A stretch of 26,977 bases of DNA from a virus. This document shows, piece by piece, positions 11,630-19,239 of the stretch. Every line of letters starts with the position of its first letter. Positions within the stretch are counted from its first letter, which is position 1. The position numbers and the translations under genes were made by a program. The stretch is from positions 1 to 26,977 of the IMG/VR virus record IMGVR_UViG_3300047356_000211, one strand, 5' to 3'. A model generated the notes under the pieces. The model saw only the letters and a program-made list of their open reading frames with translations, ran no database searches and was not told the origin of the DNA.

Positions 11630-13892
11630 CATCTCCCTCATAATTCGTTTGTTGCAATGGTTCGTCTGTGACAACGTCTTCAGTCTTACCATCCATAGTG
11701 TTTTGATAATAGGATGTCTTCCAACCATACTTGTATGTGGTTAGAAAATCCCTCGCCATTACTGATACAGGAACTTCATTGTTAGGGTAGTTCTCGGGGT
11801 TGTATGACCAGTTACCACTAATACCTTGGTCAAAGAATTTCTGCATCACTGCTACGATATTTATATATCCAGTGTTATCTGGCATATCCCATAGTAATGT
11901 ATAAGAATTCTTTAAGTGTGTATATTGTGGTACCACTTGTTTCAATGTACCCTTTTTACTCTTCTTAACACTCAGATAATCTCTAGGTGGTTCTACACCA
12001 TTTGTTGCATTTGATACAACACTTGATGATTCACTTGGCATCTGTGCAGTTAGTGTAGAGTGTCTAAGACCATATTCTTTGATGTCACCCCTCAATGTTT
12101 CCCAATCATGGTTTAACACATTTGGTGTCAATTCATCAACTTCCTTTTTGTAAGTGTCGATGGGTAGAATACCATCTGAATACTTTGTCCCACCAAAACC
12201 TAAACAAGCACCTTTCTCTTTTGCAATAGTGTTGGATGCTTTGAGTAAATAGTATTGGAATGACTCTGTAAGTTCGTGTACTAATTTAAGTGCATCGGGG
12301 TCGCCATACTTGACTTTGTTCTTCGCAAGGAAGTGTGCAAGTCCAATATAACCAATCCCCAATGACCTACGGGCGATAGTAGATGCTCGAGCTGCTTCTA
12401 CTGGATACTCTTGGTGGTCTATCAGTTCTTCAAGTCCTCTCACTGCGAGGTCACACAAGTTCTCCATTTCGTCCGATTTTACAATTCCCACATTAATAGC
12501 ACTCAGTATACACAATGCGATTTCACCCTTACCATCAATATGTTGGATTGGGTCTGTCGGTAGTGTAATCTCTTGACATAAGTTACTCATGTTAACTTTG
12601 TCTTTAAAACTACTATGTGTATTACAGTGGTCTATATTCATAATATAGATTCTACCAGTCTCTGCTCTTTCTTTTAACAAATCAGTAATTAGTTCCCTTG
12701 CACTCACCTTAATCTTATTGACGGATGTAGCACGTTCGTATTTCTCATAGAGTTCATCGAACTCGGGTGTTCCGAATGCTTCATAGAGCCCAGGAGCTTC
12801 ATGGGGTGAGAACAATGTGATGTCGTCATTCTTTAAAAATCTCTTATAGAATAACTCTGATAACTGAATAGAATAATCTAACTTTCTGACTCTGTTATCT
12901 TCTGTACCCTTGTTGTTCTTGAGTACAAGAATGTCTTGTATCTCTTGGTGCCAGATAGGGAAATGAACTGTTGCACTTCCTCCCCTTACTCCGTTTTGGG
13001 TGCAACATCTAACAGTTGATTCAAATTTTTTAAGGAATGGGATGACGCCCGTATGCTGGACTTCGCCTCCTCTAATCCTTGAACCAATTCCTCTAATTCT
13101 TCCTGCGTTAATACCGATTCCGGCACGTTGAGCAACGTATTTTCCAATGGCCATATCACTTGAGAAGATACTGTCGAGAGTGTCGTCTGTGTCGACAAGC
13201 ACACACGAAGCAAATTGTCGTAAAGGAGTTCTAACTCCTGCCATGATAGGGGTGGGGATGTTGATTTTGAATGTTGAGATTGCATCGTAGTATTTTTTGA
13301 CATAGTCTAACCTTTTGTCTTTATCATAGTTTTGGAACAGTGTCATGGATATTAACATATACATGAACTGTGGGGTTTCATAGACCAAATTTGCTGACCT
13401 ATCTTGTACCAAATACTTGTCTACTATTTGTTGTAGACCAGCATAGGTAAAGTCTGTATCTCTTCCATGTTTAATGAAAGAATCAATCCTGTTGATTTCT
13501 TCGGTAGAATATGAGTTGATGATAGCATCATCATACACACCAAAGTCTATATTTCTATGTATGATTTCACCCAGTGGTGGATATATCTCTGAATCTTTCC
13601 ACTTGGTATTGAACACTTGTTTTTGAATTGCAAATAGTAGTAACCTAGCTGCAACAAATTGATAATTGGGATTCTCTAGTGTAATTAAGTCACTTGCACT
13701 TTTCACTAGAATCTTTTGAATTTCTTTTGTGGTGATACCGTCAAAGAACTGGAGTCCACTATTCATTTCAACCAATGATTCTGATACACCTGTAATACCT
13801 CTGCATGATTTTTCTACCATACGATGAATCTTGTCTAGGTTGATGTCCGATTTCGAACCATCTGATTTTAATACTTTTATCATAGCATTCAT
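11601..13892 (-). CDS. nrdA: Ribonucleotide reductase class Ia, alpha subunit (763 aa)
   Basis: The large subunit, essentially the same length as E. coli NrdA. It opens with an ATP-cone domain (IKVLKSDGSKSDINLDKIHR), so overall activity should still respond to ATP/dATP. Active-site features are visible: the first redox Cys in FASCVLVD, the Asn-x-Cys-x-Glu triad in SNLCQEI, its partner Cys in IALCILSAIN, MPSESSS, the tyrosine pair in TSYYQNT that relays the radical, and the C-terminal CEACAI pair that glutaredoxin reduces. The ATG overlaps the primase stop as ATGA, with AAGGAG upstream; Met4 is an alternative start. It supplies dNDPs for phage replication. Confidence 0.95.
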   Translation of the reverse strand: MNAMIKVLKSDGSKSDINLDKIHRMVEKSCRGITGVSESLVEMNSGLQFFDGITTKEIQKILVKSASDLITLENPNYQFVAARLLLFAIQKQVFNTKWKDSEIYPPLGEIIHRNIDFGVYDDAIINSYSTEEINRIDSFIKHGRDTDFTYAGLQQIVDKYLVQDRSANLVYETPQFMYMLISMTLFQNYDKDKRLDYVKKYYDAISTFKINIPTPIMAGVRTPLRQFASCVLVDTDDTLDSIFSSDMAIGKYVAQRAGIGINAGRIRGIGSRIRGGEVQHTGVIPFLKKFESTVRCCTQNGVRGGSATVHFPIWHQEIQDILVLKNNKGTEDNRVRKLDYSIQLSELFYKRFLKNDDITLFSPHEAPGLYEAFGTPEFDELYEKYERATSVNKIKVSARELITDLLKERAETGRIYIMNIDHCNTHSSFKDKVNMSNLCQEITLPTDPIQHIDGKGEIALCILSAINVGIVKSDEMENLCDLAVRGLEELIDHQEYPVEAARASTIARRSLGIGYIGLAHFLAKNKVKYGDPDALKLVHELTESFQYYLLKASNTIAKEKGACLGFGGTKYSDGILPIDTYKKEVDELTPNVLNHDWETLRGDIKEYGLRHSTLTAQMPSESSSVVSNATNGVEPPRDYLSVKKSKKGTLKQVVPQYTHLKNSYTLLWDMPDNTGYINIVAVMQKFFDQGISGNWSYNPENYPNNEVPVSVMARDFLTTYKYGWKTSYYQNTMDGKTEDVVTDEPLQQTNYEGDDEDCEACAI

Positions 13893-14932
13893 ATTCTCTT
13901 GTACTCCTTTAGTTTCAGTTTTGCAGTGAGACCTTCGGTTGTACAGTTATCTATAATTGACACAATGTCTTCGCTTGTCATTCCACTCATTATCATATTG
14001 TTTATATCTTTCAATCCTTCTACTCTCTTATCATTCCAAATACACACACGGTAACCTTCATCGATTACCTCATCAATTTTCTTTAGAATTTCTTTGTTTC
14101 GTGGTTCATTGTCATAAATTATTATTGCGTTGTCTTTTATAGCATTGTCGATTTTTTTAAAGTCACTACCACCGACAGCAATACTGTTTGGTAGGAATAA
14201 ACTGTCTAGTGGCCCTTCTGTAACATAGATAGTTTTAGTCATATTCACTTTATCAATATTGAAGATGAGTGAATCGTCATCTCGGAATCTCATTGTTAGA
14301 TATCTCAACGGTGAGTCATCGATTGCTCTCCCACTAACACCAACAAGTTCCCCATTCTTGATGAATGGCAATACAATTCTAGGATTATTTCCTAGAGGTC
14401 GTGTTTTATATTTATCTGACAAGAACGATAGACTTTGTGCAGATTCAACAAACCACAACTCTTTTTGTGACTCTACTGGAATTTTTCTGTTGTCTAGGTA
14501 CTTCCTTGCGACTTTACTTTCAATCGCTGGTTTCGCTATAAACTTCAAGTTCTCAATGGTCATTTTTGTTGCATCTGTATTTAGACTTTCAGTAGTCTTG
14601 GGTTTAAACTTGAATGCATTCGATGATGGCATTCTTTGATTGACATTCTTCTTACCATGTTTCTCTTGTAGAAGTTCTTTAACATACTCCTTGTATTGTA
14701 CAGGAAAATGGTCTTTCAAAAATGTCATTGATGATGTGGATTTACCACAGTTATGACACTTATATATGAATGATTGGTCGACTAAAAAATGATATGCTCG
14801 TGCTTTGTAGCGATTCTTTTGGGAATCACCACAATAAAGACATCTGTGATTTAATGTACTGTCTCCCTTCCATTTACAAACCTCAAGATGAGGTGTAACT
14901 GTAGAGAGGTACTTTCGCTCTAACCATAACAT
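13889..14932 (-). CDS. DNA primase, T4 gp61-like (347 aa)
   Basis: An N-terminal zinc-binding domain has Cys31/Cys34 (RCLYCG) and Cys59/Cys62 (YKCHNCG). After a linker (about 95-120) comes the catalytic region with a TOPRIM fold: Glu239 in IYVTEGPLDS and IIIYDNEPRN near residue 274 (D-x-E instead of D-x-D). The length matches T4 gp61, which works with the gp41 helicase to make primers for Okazaki fragments. It is the first gene of the nrd operon. The start codon sits in the arm of an inverted repeat and 6 bases after a TATACT box, with no Shine-Dalgarno, so the message is probably leaderless and may be controlled at this site. Confidence 0.85.
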   Translation of the reverse strand: MLWLERKYLSTVTPHLEVCKWKGDSTLNHRCLYCGDSQKNRYKARAYHFLVDQSFIYKCHNCGKSTSSMTFLKDHFPVQYKEYVKELLQEKHGKKNVNQRMPSSNAFKFKPKTTESLNTDATKMTIENLKFIAKPAIESKVARKYLDNRKIPVESQKELWFVESAQSLSFLSDKYKTRPLGNNPRIVLPFIKNGELVGVSGRAIDDSPLRYLTMRFRDDDSLIFNIDKVNMTKTIYVTEGPLDSLFLPNSIAVGGSDFKKIDNAIKDNAIIIYDNEPRNKEILKKIDEVIDEGYRVCIWNDKRVEGLKDINNMIMSGMTSEDIVSIIDNCTTEGLTAKLKLKEYKRI

Positions 14933-14967
14933 ACACTCAGTATATCACTGAATGTATGTTATTTCAA
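14926..14967 (-). promoter_or_regulatory. Primase-nrd operon promoter inside an inverted repeat
   Basis: On the minus strand TTGAAA (14962-14967), 17-base spacer, TATACT (14939-14944). Spanning it is an inverted repeat with 10-bp arms ATAACATACA (14953-14962, minus strand) and TGTATGTTAT (14926-14935), a 1x1 mismatch, 5 more pairs and a 5-base loop. The right arm contains the primase ATG. As DNA it could be an operator; the RNA start would be at the ATG, so an RNA hairpin over the start is less likely. Confidence 0.6.
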
Positions 14968-14981
14968 GTGGATTTTGGGAA

Positions 14982-15188
14982 TTATCCGGCGTCTATTAGT
15001 GCTTGAATTTCAGCGATTTGAGCAGCGTTTGTTGTGACTGAACCATCGTATGCGACCTTTTTTGGGTCGTCTGATTCTAAGTCTGCATAACCTTCGGGTT
15101 GAACAGGCACTCCATCTCCTGTCTCAAACCATGCTTTCCTTTCTGCTAGGTTGTCAATCGTTGGGATTGGCGATAATGGTTCTGGCAT
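14982..15188 (-). CDS. Small acidic protein with GDGxPVxPEG motif (68 aa)
   Basis: A short acidic protein whose middle reads ERKAWFETGDGVPVQPEGY, then an Ala/Gln-rich helix (NAAQIAEIQALIDAG). It shares the same layout with the neighbouring 83-aa protein: an Arg/Phe-rich lead, GDGxPVxPEG(F/Y), an acidic stretch and a helical tail with a conserved N..QIA. The two are tandem paralogues. AGGAG lies 6 bases before the ATG and a late-type box (ACTAAATA) about 30 bases upstream. Function unknown. It is the last gene of the PAP2/membrane-protein group, before the primase promoter. Confidence 0.65.
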   Translation of the reverse strand: MPEPLSPIPTIDNLAERKAWFETGDGVPVQPEGYADLESDDPKKVAYDGSVTTNAAQIAEIQALIDAG

Positions 15189-15216
15189 GTTAATCTCCTA
15201 AATTAATGTTACTATC

Positions 15217-15224
15217 TATTTAGT
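15217..15224 (-). promoter_or_regulatory. Possible late promoter box (ACTAAATA)
   Basis: ACTAAATA on the minus strand lies between the two paralogous small genes, giving a leader of about 22 bases that contains the AGGAG for the 68-aa gene. It matches the box at 7885-7892 exactly. Confidence 0.35.
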
Positions 15225-15229
15225 AAATA

Positions 15230-15481
15230 CTAGTCTTCTTGGACTGCAAATTTACCTTCTTTCTCTGCTTCTTTTCTAGCAATTTCCGCAAGTACTTCAA
15301 GTTCTGCCTCTAAAGATGCAATTTGTCTTTCGTTAGTTGCGAGTGAAGTTTCGTATGATTGCACCGCCTCTTCTGTTGCATCCTTTCCATTGAACCCTTC
15401 GGGTGCCACTGGTTTTCCATCACCTTTATAGAACTCTAAACGTTCCTCTTTGGTCATTTCTCCTAAATTTAAATCTGTCAT
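15230..15481 (-). CDS. Small acidic protein with GDGxPVxPEG motif (83 aa)
   Basis: Paralogue of the 68-aa protein that follows it: ERLEFYKGDGKPVAPEGF corresponds to its ERKAWFETGDGVPVQPEGY, and both continue with an acidic linker and a helix containing N..QIA. Here the C-terminal helix is longer and strongly coiled-coil-like (about residues 45-77, Glu/Ala/Leu-rich). AGGAG precedes the ATG and a GATAAATA box lies about 27 bases upstream, so it is probably a late gene. No enzymatic motif is visible; a structural or adaptor role is a guess. Confidence 0.65.
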   Translation of the reverse strand: MTDLNLGEMTKEERLEFYKGDGKPVAPEGFNGKDATEEAVQSYETSLATNERQIASLEAELEVLAEIARKEAEKEGKFAVQED

Positions 15482-15507
15482 TTTTTACTCCTAATTAGTG
15501 TACACTG

Positions 15508-16371
15508 TTATTTATCTTTTGACAAGTCTAAAACCTTGTCTTTTGGTACCTGTAATACAATTTTATTTGTTACTTTTGGTTGTGGTTTTGCGGTTACTTT
15601 TTTTTTCTGTGCTGGTGCAGTTTTTCTTTTTGGTATAGGTTTCTTATCAACAATAAGTGCAACACTAGTGACCAAAAGTAACACTGCAAGTGGGTCAAAC
15701 ACAAAAATAAGTGCAAAAATCACCCACCTAACTGCGTTGTCAAGATACTTGACACTTTCCTCTTGACCGTATATAACTTCTGCAACATACTTGATTGGCC
15801 CTATTTTTGAGTTCTGTTCAAGTTGTTTCCGTTGAATCGGGAGTTTGTCCTCCGTGTATTCTGTAATCAAGCCGATCGCTGTATCTATATCTTCTGCAAT
15901 TTGGTTTCTTTCGTCTTTCTGTTGTCTGTTGATATAGTTTCTATCTTGTGGTCTACCAGTGGATAACACTAGGTCTAAGTTTGCAACTCTATCTTGATAT
16001 CTTTCTATCTTACCTTTCTCTGCATCTATTCTAGTGTCCAGTATGGATAGTTCTAAACTGTTCCCATCACCCACTAGTGACACTTCAATGTTCGCCTTAG
16101 ATAGATAACCAAATATACCAAGTGATGTTATGAGCATGAGTACCACAACTGAAGTTAGTAAATACCATTTTAGATAGTTCATCTTCTCCCATGCGAGGTG
16201 AAGATAAGCAGCGGTCACAAGTTTACCAAATTCCAATGCAGTCATCATTACGACTGTTCCTAGATATGCACCTGCGAACATTGTCGCCATACCTATGACT
16301 GAGAAGTATGCAGCAATTCCAGCGATTACAATAGATGTAATTAGAGCTAAGTAATTTAATAGTTTCAACAT
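15508..16371 (-). CDS. Four-helix membrane protein with coiled-coil domain (287 aa)
   Basis: Hydrophobic segments lie near residues 5-25, 27-50, 70-92 and 215-240. Between the third and fourth is a charged helical region (about 105-200) with coiled-coil character. The C-terminal 45 residues are basic and Lys/Pro-rich (KPIPKRKTAPAQKKKVTAKP), likely cytoplasmic. Similar membrane proteins (LE.GK.V.A) occur in other marine phages as far as I recall, function unknown. It begins 2 bases after the PAP2 gene, with AGGT upstream. Coupling to a membrane-lipid-type phosphatase suggests an action at the host envelope, or less likely a membrane-bound late function such as assembly. Confidence 0.7.
   Translation of the reverse strand: MLKLLNYLALITSIVIAGIAAYFSVIGMATMFAGAYLGTVVMMTALEFGKLVTAAYLHLAWEKMNYLKWYLLTSVVVLMLITSLGIFGYLSKANIEVSLVGDGNSLELSILDTRIDAEKGKIERYQDRVANLDLVLSTGRPQDRNYINRQQKDERNQIAEDIDTAIGLITEYTEDKLPIQRKQLEQNSKIGPIKYVAEVIYGQEESVKYLDNAVRWVIFALIFVFDPLAVLLLVTSVALIVDKKPIPKRKTAPAQKKKVTAKPQPKVTNKIVLQVPKDKVLDLSKDK
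15509..15516 (-). promoter_or_regulatory. Late-type promoter box (GATAAATA)
   Basis: GATAAATA on the minus strand overlaps the stop codon of the membrane protein gene and lies 27 bases before the ATG of the 83-aa gene, leaving room for its AGGAG. It fits the NATAAATA form of T4-like late promoters. Confidence 0.45.
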
Positions 16372-16373
16372 AG

Positions 16374-17141
16374 TTATACCTGTGAGTTTCTTTTGATTAA
16401 GTCAAAGAGTTGGGCAGGTTCGTATTTCTTTTTCTTCTTTACCACTGGTACATCTGTTGCAACTGCAGTACCTGTAGCATTCAAGGGCGCATCTTCTAAT
16501 ATATCATATTTAAAATACTTCATACATGCATCCGCTAGTTGGTATCCTGCTATCTTATCACTAGGATAGTGGATACCAGCATGGACTCTACCCAGTGCAG
16601 AGATTTCTGCCATTGCCAACAATTCAGATTTATGTTGGGGATAGATTGATGAGTAGTAGTTTGCAACTACTCTCGCCTGTAAAGCATGGTTTGAAGGATA
16701 TGATGGGGATTGTGCAGTATCTGTATTGAAATAGTCCATTTCCATACCTAGTTTCTCTGCAAGTACATAAGGTCTCGGTCTCATGTATTTATTCTTGAAT
16801 TGTCTACCAATGTGTCTTGCACTATCTGTGATTTTTTCTATATCATCATCTGTATATGCTAAATCATTGTTCGACATGTATTCTTTGATGTAGTATGAAG
16901 TGTCTTCATCTGTGTTTAGATAACGTTTCTTCTGTTCATCTGTAAGTTTCTGAATCATACCAACCATCTGTTTGAGTTCTTTGATGGTTTGTGGACTAGA
17001 ATTGGCAGTATTCGGATTTAAAGATAACTCCTCCAAAACTTTAGTGTCGAACAATTCACCCAATTCTTCTATCTTGGGTTTCTTAGTCTTCCCTGTATGT
17101 TTTAGACTGTCTACGTTTACTACTGCCTCAATAAACGTCAT
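16374..17141 (-). CDS. PAP2-family acid phosphatase (255 aa)
   Basis: All three PAP2 motifs are present: K116-x6-R123-P124 (KNKYMRPRP), P149-S-N-H152 (SYPSNHA) and G184-R185-x5-H191-x3-D195 (GRVHAGIHYPSD), with His191 as the predicted nucleophile. The NHALQARVVA region and GRVHAGIHYPSD resemble class A nonspecific acid phosphatases and vanadium haloperoxidases rather than membrane-spanning lipid phosphatases: there are no membrane helices and no signal peptide. The N-terminal 105 residues are hydrophilic and helical. It overlaps the preceding gene by 14 bases and is followed 2 bases later by the membrane protein. Substrate could be a nucleotide, a phospholipid head group or another phosphomonoester. 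Confidence 0.85.
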   Translation of the reverse strand: MTFIEAVVNVDSLKHTGKTKKPKIEELGELFDTKVLEELSLNPNTANSSPQTIKELKQMVGMIQKLTDEQKKRYLNTDEDTSYYIKEYMSNNDLAYTDDDIEKITDSARHIGRQFKNKYMRPRPYVLAEKLGMEMDYFNTDTAQSPSYPSNHALQARVVANYYSSIYPQHKSELLAMAEISALGRVHAGIHYPSDKIAGYQLADACMKYFKYDILEDAPLNATGTAVATDVPVVKKKKKYEPAQLFDLIKRNSQV

Positions 17142-17688
17142 CTTCTGTTACCAATATTCGTTCTACTCCACATTGTGCGATATAGATGTTAACACCAAAC
17201 ACTATTGAGTGTTCTGCGATAACTGTTATAGGGGTCTTTTGTGGATAGGTTACACCGTTTTGTTCTTCTAGGTTTCTTCTAAGGTGGTAGTGTCTACCAA
17301 CGTCAAGTGTCATAACTTGATTCGCTTCATGAAGGTCGTCTACATCAAATTCACCTGTATCTTTGATGTGTCTGTAAACCTTCTCACACAATTCTTCTGC
17401 TTGTTCTGCAGTGATACCTGTCTCTTCTTTCAGTAATGCGATTGCAACAGCGTATGATGCAAATCTAGATTTACCAAAAGGTACCTTTTCTATGATTCGT
17501 TTTAAGTTGAAGACAAGTTTGTGTAGCATGGAATAAGCACTCTTCTCTTCGGATGTTTTCGGTTCTTTTTCAGTTCGTTTACCCTTGTTGGTAATCAAAC
17601 CAAGTTTATATGCATCCGTGTCCACCCATTTCTGAGTTAACATTTTAATGATTCTAAAAACTATAAGTGTGTTTATTAAGTTCGCCAT
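17128..17688 (-). CDS. Conserved hypothetical phage protein (186 aa)
   Basis: The protein opens MANLINTLIVFRIIKMLTQKW and contains KLVFNLKRIIEKVPFGKSRFASYAVAIALLKEE, a pattern I remember from a widespread T4-like aquatic phage family of unknown function. The N-terminal 16 residues are hydrophobic but too short for a sure membrane helix. The middle is helical and basic; the last 50 residues look beta-rich (PITVIAEHSIVFGVNIYIA). The ATG is 5 bases past a CATAAATA late box with no good Shine-Dalgarno, pointing to a leaderless late message. It follows tRNA-Thr. Confidence 0.7.
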   Translation of the reverse strand: MANLINTLIVFRIIKMLTQKWVDTDAYKLGLITNKGKRTEKEPKTSEEKSAYSMLHKLVFNLKRIIEKVPFGKSRFASYAVAIALLKEETGITAEQAEELCEKVYRHIKDTGEFDVDDLHEANQVMTLDVGRHYHLRRNLEEQNGVTYPQKTPITVIAEHSIVFGVNIYIAQCGVERILVTEDDVY

Positions 17689-17693
17689 ACTTC

Positions 17694-17701
17694 TATTTAT
17701 G
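17694..17701 (-). promoter_or_regulatory. Late-type promoter box (CATAAATA)
   Basis: CATAAATA on the minus strand, between the 3' end of tRNA-Thr and the ATG at 17688 (5 bases away). Transcription would start at or within a base or two of the start codon. Confidence 0.5.
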
Positions 17702-17713
17702 TATTCAAAATAG

Positions 17714-17789
17714 TGGAGCTCCCAAACCGATTCGAACGGTTGACCTACTGATTACAAATCAGTTGCTCTACCAACTGAGCTATGGGAGC
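17714..17789 (-). tRNA. tRNA-Thr (anticodon TGT)
   Basis: A complete cloverleaf on the minus strand: acceptor GCTCCCA/TGGGAGC (all seven paired), D-arm GCTC/GAGC, anticodon stem ACTGA/TCAGT with loop TTTGTAA (anticodon TGT), T-arm AACCG/CGGTT with TTCGAAT, discriminator T and an encoded CCA. It begins 2 bases after the stop of the 123-aa gene, so it is cut from that transcript. TGT, like the TGC of tRNA-Ala, reads A/U-ending codons. Confidence 0.95.
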
Positions 17790-17791
17790 GT

Positions 17792-18163
17792 TTATAAATC
17801 TCGTAACCTCTGTACAAGTGCATCGTCAAGAGGCATCTCGGGTGACCACGACTCATCAATGTACCCCAAGTAGAGTAACATTGTCTTAACAGATATCCAA
17901 TATTTCTCATCCTTCAATTTAAACTCCAACATTTTCATTGATGCATCAAATCCAAATACATTGAATATGGTAATGATATGGTTTAACATAAGACGTTCTC
18001 TCATCTCACCATTTTCATGGTATCTGTGTAAGAGACGTTTAAGGTAACGGAATCTACGCAAATCTTCCTCAAAGTCTTCTATGGTCTCACATTGTGGGTC
18101 GTCATAGTGTTTTTGAGCGAATGCAGTAAAATTTTTGTTTGTAAGGGTATCAAAGAGTTTCAT
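17792..18163 (-). CDS. Conserved hypothetical phage protein (123 aa)
   Basis: A helical protein beginning MKLFDTLTNKNFTAFAQKHY with RRFRYLKRLLHRYHENGEMRERLMLNHI and FNVFGFDASMKMLEFK. From memory this pattern (ED..RF.Y.KRL..RY...G....RL.LNH.I...NVFG) marks a conserved family of T4-like aquatic phages with no known function. The ATG at 18163 is preferred over a TTG 9 bases upstream. A TATAAT box ends 8 bases before it and no Shine-Dalgarno is present, so the leader is at most a couple of bases. Its transcript continues into tRNA-Thr. Confidence 0.7.
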   Translation of the reverse strand: MKLFDTLTNKNFTAFAQKHYDDPQCETIEDFEEDLRRFRYLKRLLHRYHENGEMRERLMLNHIITIFNVFGFDASMKMLEFKLKDEKYWISVKTMLLYLGYIDESWSPEMPLDDALVQRLRDL

Positions 18164-18171
18164 AATATACA

Positions 18172-18186
18172 ATTATATAGGCGATT
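18172..18186 (-). promoter_or_regulatory. Conserved 15-mer promoter element (AATCGCCTATATAAT)
   Basis: Identical to 3122-3136. The TATAAT (18172-18177) is 8 bases from the ATG of the 123-aa gene, and the element starts just downstream of the terminator at 18194-18220, so it opens a new transcription unit. No recognisable -35 is present (a T-run lies there), consistent with a phage-specific recognition element. Confidence 0.55.
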
Positions 18187-18193
18187 TCAGCCA

Positions 18194-18220
18194 TAAAAAA
18201 AGGGACGTAAAGTCCCTTTT
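18194..18220 (-). terminator. Rho-independent terminator of the virion block
   Basis: On the minus strand AAAAGGGAC and GTCCCTTTT form a 9-bp stem with loop TTTAC, followed by more Ts (seven in a row including the stem). It lies 16 bases past the stop of the last CTS-like gene and is the clearest terminator in the window. The plus strand also ends the stem with TTTT, so it may work weakly in both directions. Confidence 0.85.
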
Positions 18221-18235
18221 AATGTCTAGTTTTTT

Positions 18236-18655
18236 TTATACTAATGAACCGTAAACTTTGAATGAACCAGTTTCTAGTTTTTCGTATCTAACCTTTAGGG
18301 TATATGCTTTAGATGATTCTTCGAACTCATCGTTTGGTGTGTCTACAGTCTTACCAAATGACTCATATCTTGTGAACTCTAAATCCATCTCTCCAGCGTC
18401 ATCAAACTCTTCGTTCTGTACAACACCCATTTCACCAACACTTCTTAGTTTAGTCATTCCTAACTGCATAAGTTTAGATTCCATCTGTTGCAAAGCAGCA
18501 AGTGGATTCATGAACTCAACTGTTGCAGTGTGTCCTAAGATAGCGTTAACTTTTTGTTTAACAACCGAATCATCAACGTCAAATGGTACCTTCTCTGAAG
18601 ATAGACCAGCGCCGTCCATATATGATTCATCTAAAAAGTCTTTAAATTTCTTCAT
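18236..18655 (-). CDS. Putative capsid-internal protein with CTS-like N-terminus (139 aa)
   Basis: The N-terminus MKKFKDFLDESYMDGAG resembles the T4 capsid-targeting sequence (from memory MKTYQEFI followed by an E-x cleavage point), and Leu-Asp-Glu at residues 8-10 fits the prohead protease rule (L/I)-x-E. The rest is an acidic alpha/beta protein with a beta-rich C-terminus (AYTLKVRYEKLETGSFKVYGSLV); no enzyme motif is seen. AGGGAAA precedes the ATG. Last gene before the terminator. The targeting role is inference from the peptide and the neighbourhood. Confidence 0.6.
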   Translation of the reverse strand: MKKFKDFLDESYMDGAGLSSEKVPFDVDDSVVKQKVNAILGHTATVEFMNPLAALQQMESKLMQLGMTKLRSVGEMGVVQNEEFDDAGEMDLEFTRYESFGKTVDTPNDEFEESSKAYTLKVRYEKLETGSFKVYGSLV

Positions 18656-18671
18656 AATTTTTCCCTATTGT

Positions 18672-19226
18672 TTATGCAACTACAGTAATTGTACCAGCAG
18701 CAGTTCCAACTCCAGCAATGTTAGTAATTACTGATGCAACGTTAGTACCTTTATCTTTAATTGTACCACTGTTTAATGCGATTGCGTTAGCACCAATTGA
18801 AAGTACATCACCAGCATTTGTAGCAGCGTTAGCAGCAGCAATTACTAATGTGAATACTAGTTCGTTAGTACCTGAACCACTTGCGTATGATAATACGTGT
18901 GGGCCTCTTCCACTTCCATTGTTAGCAACAGATAGTTGAGGTGTTCCAGTTACTGTTACATCTTCGTTAAAAGTTGCAGTAACAGATAATGTTCCACCTT
19001 CTGACTTATCAAAAGCAGTGATATTCCAATCGATATCAGTTAAGTTAGCAGCACCCAAGGCAGTAGTTAGATTTTTCATCGCAACTAATGTTTCAGTCAA
19101 AGTTCTTGAACCAACTTTACGAACTAATTCCCAACCGTGTGGTTTTGCTACAGTTTTTTGTTTATCAGCATCAGATAACCAATTTGGTTTTGATTCTGAA
19201 CCTGAAGTATGTCCCCATAATGCCAT
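18672..19226 (-). CDS. Probable virion surface protein with Ig-like/SwmB-type repeat (184 aa)
   Basis: After a short start (MALWGHTSGSESKPNWL) like that of many cyanophage virion proteins, the second half is low-complexity beta-sandwich sequence: SVTATFNEDVTVTGTPQLSV, then LVFTLVIAAANAATNAGD and ASVITNIAGVG. TFxExVxVTGTPQL is the signature of SwmB/Ig-like repeats found in surface adhesins. The protein is rich in Ala, Thr, Gly, Val and poor in Cys. It may decorate the capsid or tail. GAGG lies upstream. Because it is surrounded by genes with CTS-like N-termini but has none, it is more likely exterior than internal. Confidence 0.6.
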   Translation of the reverse strand: MALWGHTSGSESKPNWLSDADKQKTVAKPHGWELVRKVGSRTLTETLVAMKNLTTALGAANLTDIDWNITAFDKSEGGTLSVTATFNEDVTVTGTPQLSVANNGSGRGPHVLSYASGSGTNELVFTLVIAAANAATNAGDVLSIGANAIALNSGTIKDKGTNVASVITNIAGVGTAAGTITVVA

Positions 19227-19239
19227 TTTTATTTCCTCT

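Noticed and set aside
12986-13303. 105-codon frame within nrdA
   Set aside because: Lies in an alternative frame wholly inside a highly conserved enzyme gene; no start signal.
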